A DNA stretch of 34,709 bases from Actinoplanes cyaneus (GTDB lineage Bacteria > Actinomycetota > Actinomycetes > Mycobacteriales > Micromonosporaceae). A model generated the notes under the pieces. It had not been told where the DNA came from and did not search any database. It worked only from the letters and a program-made list of their open reading frames with translations. The stretch covers positions 1 to 34,709 of the forward strand of contig NZ_BOMH01000085.1 in the NCBI RefSeq assembly GCF_016862095.1, written 5' to 3'. This document shows, one piece after another, positions 25,242 to 31,216 of the stretch (its first letter is position 1; each line of letters starts with the position of its first letter). The position numbers and the translations under genes were made by a program.

Positions 25242-26452
25242 GCGTGGGATAGGACCGGGAAGACGTGCGCGAGCTGCGCCCGGTTCGTCACGCCGAGCTT
25301 GCGGAAGACCTTCGACAGGTGGAACTCGACGGTCTTCGGGCTCAGGAACAGCTGCGCGGCGGCCTCGCGGGTGGACACTCCGGTCGCGACGACCCGCGCC
25401 ACCTCGAACTCCGCCGGGGTGAGCCCGGACCGGGAGAGAGTTTCTGCCGTGCCGCTGAGCTCCCGCTCGGCGCGCAGCGCCCACGGCGTCGCGGCGAGAT
25501 CCTGGAACCCGTCGCGGGCGATCCGCAGCTGGTTGCGCGCCGCTCGCCGGTCACCGTCACGGCGGAGCCTTTCGCCGTACGAAAGGTGCACGCGCGCATT
25601 GTCGAAGGGCAGGTCCATCGTGGCGTGCAGCCGGGTCGCCCGGTCGAAACAGTTCTGCGCGCCGGTCAGGCCGAGCACCCGCCACGCGTTCGCCGCGATC
25701 GGTGCCGCCGCCGACCGGGTCATCCCGTGCAGCGTGTTGAGATCCTTCGTGCTCAGCGCCCGATTCCGGATCAGCCGGCATTCCAGCAGGTCGGGCACGA
25801 ACTCCGGCGCCGGGGCGGCGACCGCGCGATCCTCGGGCCGCTGCTGGGCGAGGCCCGCCAGCAGCGCCAGGCCGACCCCGACCGGGTCCGACGGCGACAG
25901 TACGTCGTCCGCCCCGGAGCCCCCGCGCAGCACGTCCAGCAGCGCCCGGGTGTGCCGGGCGCGCGACACCGCCTGATCGTCGCCGGTCAGCGGGGCGAGG
26001 GCGAGCGCCTGCCCGGCATCCGCGGCCGCCCCGGCGAGATCCCCGGCACGTGCCAGGGCCCAGCCGCGCATCGACAGCACGCCCGGCAGCGGCCGGATCG
26101 CCCCGGTCTCCCACAGCCGGCGCACGATCGCCGCGAGCCCCCGCTCCGCGGCCCGGAACCGTCCGCAGGCCATCTCGCGCCGCGCGTCCGCGACCGCGTC
26201 GGCGATCAGCGGCGCGCACAGTTGCTCCCCGGTCGCATCCGCGCGGCGCAGCAGCTCGGCGGCGCGGCCCGGCTCCCCGGCCAGTTGCGCGTCGGCGGCC
26301 GCCAGGGTCAGCAACCGGCGGCGACCGTCCCGGACGACCTCGGCGGCCAATTCCAGGGCGGCCGCCGCGGCGGCGTGACCGGTGGCGCCGCGGGCCACCG
26401 TGGACAGGTGCTCCAGGATCTCCGCGGTGGGCCGGCCGGCGAGGGTCGTCAT
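25238..26452 (-). CDS. LuxR-family regulator lacking the ATPase domain
   Basis: A 404-residue protein that resembles the C-terminal half of a LAL regulator: TPR-like helical repeats (about 5-340; RAAELLRRADATGEQL, GWALARAGDLAGAAADAGQA) and a LuxR helix-turn-helix (about 343-400; LTPAEFEVARVVATGVSTRE, SPKTVEFHLSKVFRKLG). No Walker A or B is present. The start at 26452 is fixed by a 4-base ATGA overlap with the preceding small gene and by the loss of similarity upstream. With the full-length LAL gene 21 bp downstream it forms an operon; the two could heterodimerise, or this copy could be a degenerate duplicate. Confidence 0.88.
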   Translation of the reverse strand: MTTLAGRPTAEILEHLSTVARGATGHAAAAAALELAAEVVRDGRRRLLTLAAADAQLAGEPGRAAELLRRADATGEQLCAPLIADAVADARREMACGRFRAAERGLAAIVRRLWETGAIRPLPGVLSMRGWALARAGDLAGAAADAGQALALAPLTGDDQAVSRARHTRALLDVLRGGSGADDVLSPSDPVGVGLALLAGLAQQRPEDRAVAAPAPEFVPDLLECRLIRNRALSTKDLNTLHGMTRSAAAPIAANAWRVLGLTGAQNCFDRATRLHATMDLPFDNARVHLSYGERLRRDGDRRAARNQLRIARDGFQDLAATPWALRAERELSGTAETLSRSGLTPAEFEVARVVATGVSTREAAAQLFLSPKTVEFHLSKVFRKLGVTNRAQLAHVFPVLSHA

Positions 26453-26694
26453 CGCGCGCCACCGAAAGCGGTGGCGATGACCCGGCGTGCCCACTTCATC
26501 CGGCGTACCGCGTATTCCGGAACCTCGCCGTAGCAGGCCGCCACCTCGGCCGCGCACCCCCGTGATCCCCGATGACGGCGGACCTCGGCGCGGACGGTGG
26601 CATCGATTTGGTCCCTGCCGGGACGAGAACCCGTGGGCAACGCACTGACGAACACCGCATCGGTGCGCGCCACGGCCAGCATCGTCGCGGACAT
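26449..26694 (-). CDS. Small conserved-type hypothetical protein, translationally coupled to the LuxR gene
   Basis: An 81-residue protein. ATG 26694 is preceded by GAGGGGAG at good spacing, and its TGA overlaps the LuxR ATG by four bases. The sequence DQIDATVRAEVRRHRGSRGC followed by AAEVAACYGEVPEYAVRRMK resembles short actinobacterial hypothetical proteins in which a Gly-Cys-Ala helix precedes a Pro-Glu-x-A-x-x-R-M-x-W-A motif; this is recalled similarity, not a search result. No membrane segment is evident. As first gene of the regulatory operon it may modulate the LuxR proteins. Confidence 0.7.
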   Translation of the reverse strand: MSATMLAVARTDAVFVSALPTGSRPGRDQIDATVRAEVRRHRGSRGCAAEVAACYGEVPEYAVRRMKWARRVIATAFGGAR

Positions 26695-26760
26695 CGCTAG
26701 CTCCCCTCGCCGGTCTTCCGGCCACTGCGGAAAGCTTCCGGCGGGCGGCCGCCCGTACGT

Positions 26761-26821
26761 TAGGAAGGTCTTCCTACGCCGCGCCGGGACACCTCCCTAC
26801 TCCGCCCGGTGCACCTCCCTA
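26761..26821 (-). repeat. Three helically phased direct repeats upstream of the regulatory operon
   Basis: On the minus strand, TAGGGAGGTG begins at 26821 and again at 26799, and the related TAGGAAGACC begins at 26776: spacings of 22 and 23 bp, about two helical turns. The third copy is part of the 7-bp dyad TAGGAAG-gt-CTTCCTA (26761-26776). The first copy begins with the TAG stop of the serine hydrolase gene. The array lies 67-127 bp upstream of the small gene and is a probable activator-binding site, perhaps for one of the LuxR proteins it precedes. Confidence 0.55.
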
Positions 26822-27826
26822 GGTGTGATGTCCGGTCTCGGCCAGAAGGGTGAAGCCGTGCCGGTCGACGGCGGCCGACGTAGCGGTCAGGATCACCACT
26901 CCGGCGCCCGCGGCCCGGTCCAGGCCCAGCCATGACCGGAATCCACCGGTGCCACCGTTGTGCCAGGTCACCGTACGGCCGTTGTGCTCGAGCGTGATCC
27001 AGGCGGCACCGATGCCCACGGCGGGTCCAGCGAACCGGGTGACCGGATCCAGGGCGCTGAGACCAGGAGCCGAACCGTCCAGCAACGCGGCGGTCAGGCG
27101 GGCCATCGCCTCGATGGAGGCGCGGATTCCGCCAGCAGGAGCCACGGCCTCGCCGGTCCAGGGCTGCCGAGCACGTCCGAGCCTGTTCCTGCCGGTCAGC
27201 GCGCCGGGTCTCAGCTCTACCGGAGTCGTCGGAGCATAGAAGGCATCGAGACCGAGAGGGCCGGCGATGCGTTCGCCTACGAGTTGCCGGTAGCTCACTC
27301 CGGCAGCGGTCGCAATGGCGTGACCGAGCAGTTGGAATCCCAGGTTGGAGTAGCGCGCCCGGGGTTTGCCTACCGGGACCGACCGCGCCTGAGCGATCAG
27401 CTGGTCCAGGCTGTCACCGTACGGATTGGTCCCGCGGAACCACAGTGCCGCACTGCGCCGCAATGGCGCGCTCGATGCGGCGAGGCGAGGCAAGCCGGAG
27501 TGGTGAGTGCTGAGCGACGTCAGGGTCACCCGGGCGGCGGGGCAGTCGCCCAGCGGCAACAGGTCCCCCAGCGTCGTCGACCGATCGACCTCACCGCGGG
27601 CGAGCGCGTCGGCGTACAGCAAGCCTGTCACGCCTTTCGAGATGGAGCCGATCTCGAAGTCCGCCGCACGATCGGCGCCGAGTCCCGCCACCTGCTGCCC
27701 TTGGCGCGAGATGGTGGCGGCCGCGGCCACCGGGTGCCGACTTCCCAGAAGGGTCCGTAGTCGTATGGCGAGTGACTCGTCGCCGTATTGGATCGGCACC
27801 CGTTCAGATCCGGACAATCGCTTCAT
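26819..27826 (-). CDS. Serine hydrolase of the class C beta-lactamase / DD-peptidase family (intact active site)
   Basis: A 335-residue protein with all family motifs: Ser61-Ile-Ser-Lys64 (FEIGSISKGV), Tyr159-Ser-Asn161 (RARYSNLGF) and the C-terminal HNGGTGGF. No signal peptide or membrane segment is visible, so it is probably cytoplasmic and acts as an esterase or amidase instead of a periplasmic penicillin-binding enzyme; the substrate is unknown. The start ATG 27826 has no ribosome-binding site, but a -35/-10 pair places transcription initiation at or next to the ATG, so the mRNA is probably leaderless. Two identical palindromic operators overlap that promoter. Confidence 0.92.
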   Translation of the reverse strand: MKRLSGSERVPIQYGDESLAIRLRTLLGSRHPVAAAATISRQGQQVAGLGADRAADFEIGSISKGVTGLLYADALARGEVDRSTTLGDLLPLGDCPAARVTLTSLSTHHSGLPRLAASSAPLRRSAALWFRGTNPYGDSLDQLIAQARSVPVGKPRARYSNLGFQLLGHAIATAAGVSYRQLVGERIAGPLGLDAFYAPTTPVELRPGALTGRNRLGRARQPWTGEAVAPAGGIRASIEAMARLTAALLDGSAPGLSALDPVTRFAGPAVGIGAAWITLEHNGRTVTWHNGGTGGFRSWLGLDRAAGAGVVILTATSAAVDRHGFTLLAETGHHT

Positions 27827-27828
27827 GC

Positions 27829-27873
27829 GTCAACCATAGTTGACACGGATTCCATTCGTCAACGCGAGTTGAC
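27829..27873 (-). promoter_or_regulatory. Promoter with two palindromic operators for the serine hydrolase gene
   Basis: Two 16-bp sites of the form GTCAAC-N4-GTTGAC lie at 27829-27844 and 27858-27873, 29 bp centre to centre; identity extends on the right through ACACGG. On the minus strand, -35 TTGACG (27862-27857) and -10 TATGGT (27838-27833) are separated by 18 bp, and the ATG begins seven bases after the -10. One operator overlaps the -35, the other covers the -10 and ends two bases before the ATG, an arrangement fitting repression. The regulator gene is not identifiable nearby. The site is also about 220 bp upstream of the lanthipeptide synthetase. Confidence 0.75.
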
Positions 27874-28039
27874 ACGGGCCATGCCGAGGTCTCGGTGCGT
27901 GGCGCAACGGCAACGCGCGCCGCCTGCGCTCTCGAGCCACCCAGCAGCAGCGCGCGGGCTTCACGACGTACCTGATCGGGGATTGACCTGCCTTTTTCTG
28001 CGGGGTCTCAGCGTCGTTTCAGGGCTGTTTCCGCGGTCG

Positions 28040-28077
28040 TGGGCAGGATTCGGGCTGTTCCCACCAGCCCTTGCCCA
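28040..28077 (+). promoter_or_regulatory. Stem-loop just upstream of the LanKC gene
   Basis: TGGGCA (28040-28045) pairs with TGCCCA (28072-28077), and inside it GGGCT (28052-28056) pairs with AGCCC (28066-28070), a two-segment stem with an asymmetric internal loop. It ends 16 bases before the LanKC ATG and just before the AGGA ribosome-binding site. It could be an attenuator, a translation-controlling leader structure or a terminator. Confidence 0.4.
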
Positions 28078-28093
28078 GCGACAGGACGCGATC

Positions 28094-30622
28094 ATGGAGC
28101 AGCATCTCGAGTGGATCCACTGTCTCGCCGACCACGAGTTCTACGACGCGCCGGATCGGATGCGGGACCACGGCAGCCGGTTCGAGCCGGCCGACCGGCC
28201 CGCGCCGCAGGGCTGGCAGCGCGGCGAGTCGAACCTGTGGGTGGGTCTGGAGCCGGAGGCCGGTGGCGCGCCCCGGCAGGGCTGGAAGATCCACGTCTCG
28301 GTCACGCTGGACGACGCGCCCGGCTGCCTGAACCTGGTCTGGGACTACTGCGTGGCCAACGGGCTCGGCTTCAAGTTCCTGCGCAGCGCCGACGCGGTGG
28401 TGGTGCTCAACTCCAAGTACGCGGGGCGCGGGTCGAGCGGCAAGCTCGTCACCCTCTACCCCCGTGACGACGCCACGTTCGAGAAGACGATCACCGATCT
28501 GTCCGCGCTGCTCGCCGGCATGCCCGGCCCGTACGTGCTGGGTGACCTGCGGATCGGCGACGGCCCGCTGTACGTGCGGTACGGCGCGTTCGCCACCATG
28601 TGGTGCCGCGGCGAGAACGACGAGCCGGTGCTCGCCATCGAGGACGCCGACGGCGAACTGGTGCCCGATCGGCGCGGACCGGTCTTCCGGGTGCCGCCCT
28701 GGGTGCAGGTCCCGCAGTTCCTGGAGCCGCACCTGGCGGCACGGCAGGGCAGCGCGCCGATCGACTTCCCGTACCGCGTCGAGGAAGCCCTGCACTTCTC
28801 CAACGCCGGCGGTGTCTACCTGGCCCGCAACGCGGCCGGGGAGCAGGTGGTGCTGCGCGAGGCACGGCCGTACGCGGGTCTGGACCGCAACCACGAGGAC
28901 GCGGTCGCCCGCCTGCGCCGCGAGCACCGGACGTTGACCCGGCTCGCCGGGCTCGACTGCGTCCCGGCCGTCTACGACTACCGGATCGTGCAGGGCCATC
29001 ACTTCCTCGTCCAGGAGTACATCGAGGGCCCGACCCTGCTGCGCGCCGTGCAGACCCGCGGGCCGGCCCTGTTCCCCGGCACCGCGCCCGAGACGATCGA
29101 GGCCGACCTGACCGAGTTCCGGGGATGGGTGGTCGACGCGCTCGACCAGGTCGCCGCCGCGCTCGACGCCATCCACGCGCGCGGCATCCGGTTCGGTGAC
29201 CTGCACCCGTCCAACGTGCTGCTGGGTCCCGGCGGCCGGGTGGTGCTGATCGACTTCGAGTTCGCCGCCGAGCTCGGTGACGATCGTCCGCCCGGGCTCG
29301 GCGCGCCCGGTTTCGCCGCCCCCGCGGGGCTGACCGGCGCGGCGATCGACGAGTTCGCCCTGGACTGCCTGCGGGTGTTCCCGTTCATGATGCTGACCCC
29401 GCTGCTGGACCGGGCGACGGCCAAGGCCGGGACGCTCGTCGCGGAGGCGGTCACGATGGGGATGCCGCCGGAGTTCGGCGCCGCGCTGCTGCGCCGGCAC
29501 GCCGTGCCCGAGGGCCTGGACGAGGCCGCGCGCCGGTTCGCCGGGCCCGACCCGTCCTGGCCCCGCATCCGGGACTCGATCGTCGCCGGGATCCACGCCG
29601 CCGCCACCCCGGAGCGCGACGACCGGCTGTTCCCGGGCAGTCCGGCGCAGCTCGGCAGCGGGGGCTTCGATCTCTCGTACGGCGCGGCCGGCGTCCTGTT
29701 CGCCCTGCACCGGGTGGGGGCGCCGATCCCGCCGGAGTACGTGCGGTGGACGTCACGCGCGGTCGAACGCACCCAGCCGCGGCCGTCGCTGGGCCTGTAC
29801 AACGGCCCGCACGGCGTAGCCGCGGTGCTCGAGACGATCGGCCGTCACGAGGAAGCGCTCGCCGCGCTGGAGGTGGCCCGCCGCTTCGACCGGCTGCCCA
29901 CCTCGGACACGCTCGCCGCCGGGCGGGCCGGGCGCGCACTGAACCTGTTGCACTTCGCCCGGGTCACCGGCGACGACACCCTGCTCGGCGAGGGCCTGCG
30001 GATCGCCGCGGACCTCGGGCGGCTAGTGGCCACGGGTGCGGCCGTGCTGCCGGGGCACGGGCTGCTCCGCGGGCCGTCCGGCGCCGCGCTGCTGTTCATC
30101 AGGGCCTACGAGCAGACCGGCGAGGACCGGTACCTGGACTGGGCCCGCCAGGCGATCGAGCAGGACCTCGACATCGGGCAGACCCGCGACGACGGATCCT
30201 TCCAGCTCGCGGACGGGAGCAGGCACCTGCCGTACCTGGACGGCGGCAGCGGCGGGGTCGCGCTGATCCTGCACGAGTATCAGCGCCACCGCGACGATAC
30301 CGACGTGTGGCACCTGCTCCCCAGGATCCGGCTGGCCTGCTCGACGCCGATGGTCTACCAGAGCGGACTGTTCACCGGACGGGCCGGATTCATCGCGGTG
30401 CTGGCCCGGCTCGGCTGCGACGAGGACCGCGACGCGATCACACAGCACGTCCGGCGGCTCGGCTGGCACGCGCTGCTGCGCGGCGGTGACCTGGTGTTCC
30501 CCGGGGACCAGCTGCTGCGGCTCTCCCTGGACCTGGCGACCGGATCGGCGGGCGTCCTGCTCGCTCTGCGGGCGGCGTTCGAAGGGGCCACCGGCTTCCT
30601 GCCGTACCTCGAAAGGGGGTGA
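28094..30622 (+). CDS. Class III lanthionine synthetase (LanKC)
   Basis: An 842-residue trifunctional enzyme of the RamC/LabKC type. N-terminal phospho-Ser/Thr lyase (about 1-200) with Lys65-x-His67 (GWKIHVS) and FKFLRS and NSKYAGRGSSGK lysines; protein-kinase domain (about 225-500) with catalytic Asp369 (GDLHPSNVLL) and metal Asp387 (LIDFEFA); LanC-like cyclase domain (about 520-842; LYNGPHGVAAVL, LRGPSGAALLF, YLDGGSGGVAL, GLFTGRAGF). The Cys-Cys-His zinc ligands of LanC and LanL cyclases are absent, which places it in class III, not IV. The kinase beta-3 residue expected to be Lys reads Arg255 (VVLREARP). ATG 28094 starts the family N-terminus (WIHCLADHEFYDAP); AGGA lies about seven bases upstream. 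The stop lies inside the ribosome-binding region of the first precursor gene. It phosphorylates and dehydrates Ser/Thr in the downstream peptides and may cyclise them. Confidence 0.93.
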   Translation: MEQHLEWIHCLADHEFYDAPDRMRDHGSRFEPADRPAPQGWQRGESNLWVGLEPEAGGAPRQGWKIHVSVTLDDAPGCLNLVWDYCVANGLGFKFLRSADAVVVLNSKYAGRGSSGKLVTLYPRDDATFEKTITDLSALLAGMPGPYVLGDLRIGDGPLYVRYGAFATMWCRGENDEPVLAIEDADGELVPDRRGPVFRVPPWVQVPQFLEPHLAARQGSAPIDFPYRVEEALHFSNAGGVYLARNAAGEQVVLREARPYAGLDRNHEDAVARLRREHRTLTRLAGLDCVPAVYDYRIVQGHHFLVQEYIEGPTLLRAVQTRGPALFPGTAPETIEADLTEFRGWVVDALDQVAAALDAIHARGIRFGDLHPSNVLLGPGGRVVLIDFEFAAELGDDRPPGLGAPGFAAPAGLTGAAIDEFALDCLRVFPFMMLTPLLDRATAKAGTLVAEAVTMGMPPEFGAALLRRHAVPEGLDEAARRFAGPDPSWPRIRDSIVAGIHAAATPERDDRLFPGSPAQLGSGGFDLSYGAAGVLFALHRVGAPIPPEYVRWTSRAVERTQPRPSLGLYNGPHGVAAVLETIGRHEEALAALEVARRFDRLPTSDTLAAGRAGRALNLLHFARVTGDDTLLGEGLRIAADLGRLVATGAAVLPGHGLLRGPSGAALLFIRAYEQTGEDRYLDWARQAIEQDLDIGQTRDDGSFQLADGSRHLPYLDGGSGGVALILHEYQRHRDDTDVWHLLPRIRLACSTPMVYQSGLFTGRAGFIAVLARLGCDEDRDAITQHVRRLGWHALLRGGDLVFPGDQLLRLSLDLATGSAGVLLALRAAFEGATGFLPYLERG

Positions 30623-30627
30623 ATCTC

Positions 30628-30735
30628 ATGACTGACGTCCTGGACCTGCAGGGCCTGCCGATCGAACGTGCCGGCCCGCACTGCCCGAGCGTCAACTCGG
30701 TCGTGCTCGTGATGACCACATTCCACCTGGCGTGA
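30628..30735 (+). CDS. Class III lanthipeptide-like precursor peptide 1
   Basis: A 35-residue peptide missed by ordinary gene calling. The leader MTDVLDLQGLPIERAG contains the VLDLQ recognition motif of class III precursors. The core region is CPSVNS followed by a hydrophobic tail VVLVMTTFHLA. There is one Cys (residue 19), with Ser21 and Ser24 after it and Thr30-Thr31 near the end. AAAGGGGGTGA, which includes the LanKC stop, is the ribosome-binding region six bases before ATG. Confidence 0.9.
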   Translation: MTDVLDLQGLPIERAGPHCPSVNSVVLVMTTFHLA

Positions 30736-30783
30736 CACCGCGCCCAGGGCTGTCCGTGACGACAGGGAAAGGGGGTGAGACCA

Positions 30784-30891
30784 ATGGTGAACGTACTGGA
30801 TCTGCAGGCCTTGCAGGTTGAGGGCTTCGCTCCGTACTGCCCGAGCCAGAAGTCGGTGATCGTCGTCGTGACCACGTTCCACGTGGCGTGA
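30784..30891 (+). CDS. Class III lanthipeptide-like precursor peptide 2
   Basis: A 35-residue paralogue of peptide 1. Leader MVNVLDLQALQVEGFAPY; core CPSQKS then VIVVVTTFHVA. Its ribosome-binding region AAGGGGGTGA repeats that of peptide 1 almost exactly, showing that the whole unit was duplicated. The single Cys precedes the Ser-x-x-Ser pair. It begins 48 bp after the first precursor. Confidence 0.9.
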   Translation: MVNVLDLQALQVEGFAPYCPSQKSVIVVVTTFHVA

Positions 30892-30937
30892 CCGCGGATC
30901 ACCGACCGAACCGGATGACGGAGGGAGGTGAACAACC

Positions 30938-31042
30938 ATGGTGAACGTCCTGGACCTGCAGGCGCTGTCGACTCCCAGCTTCGAGCCCAGCTGCCCGAGC
31001 AGCCACTCGGTGATCGTCATCGTCACGAACTTCGGCGCGTGA
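30938..31042 (+). CDS. Class III lanthipeptide-like precursor peptide 3
   Basis: A 34-residue paralogue. Leader MVNVLDLQALSTPSFEPS; core CPSSHS then VIVIVTNFGA. The strongest ribosome-binding region of the four, GGAGGGAGGTGA (30920-30931), precedes it. The extra Ser and Thr in the leader are probably not modified. Its Cys lies in the same place before Ser-x-x-Ser. Confidence 0.9.
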   Translation: MVNVLDLQALSTPSFEPSCPSSHSVIVIVTNFGA

Positions 31043-31047
31043 CGGTG

Positions 31048-31149
31048 ATGACCATGATCCACGTGCTCGACCTACAGGCGCTGCCGCTCACCGCGCGCAG
31101 CGACGACGAGATCAAGTGTCCCAGCCACAGATCCATCATCGTGGCGTGA
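31048..31149 (+). CDS. Class III lanthipeptide-like precursor peptide 4 (shortened tail)
   Basis: A 33-residue paralogue starting five bases after peptide 3 and with no ribosome-binding site of its own, so probably translated by coupling. ATG 31048, ATG 31054 and GTG 31045 are all in frame. Leader MTMIHVLDLQALPLTARSDD; core CPSHRS then IIVA only. The TTFH/TNF tail of the others is missing, leaving no Thr in the core. Confidence 0.85.
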   Translation: MTMIHVLDLQALPLTARSDDEIKCPSHRSIIVA

Positions 31150-31153
31150 CGCA

Positions 31154-31188
31154 GGGGCCGCCGGTGCGATCACCGCGCCGGCGGCCCC
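31154..31188 (+). terminator. Strong hairpin between precursor genes and exporter
   Basis: GGGGCCGCCGG (31154-31164) and CCGGCGGCCCC (31178-31188) form a perfect 11-bp GC stem with a 13-nt loop, starting four bases after the last precursor stop. There is no U-tract. It probably acts as a partial terminator or mRNA-stabilising end that keeps precursor mRNA in excess over exporter mRNA. Confidence 0.65.
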
Positions 31189-31216
31189 CGCCGTCCCGGA
31201 TCGGAGGTGACCCGAG

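Noticed and set aside
27788..28093. Upstream extension of LanKC by 102 codons
   Set aside because: The extension overlaps the operator region and a stem-loop and does not match LanKC N-termini; ATG 28094 starts the conserved part.
28019..29710. 563-codon open frame on the minus strand opposite LanKC
   Set aside because: No family similarity; LanKC on the plus strand has all expected domains.
30745..30770. Small hairpin (CTGTC/GACAG) between precursors 1 and 2
   Set aside because: Only a 5-bp stem and not repeated between the other precursor genes.
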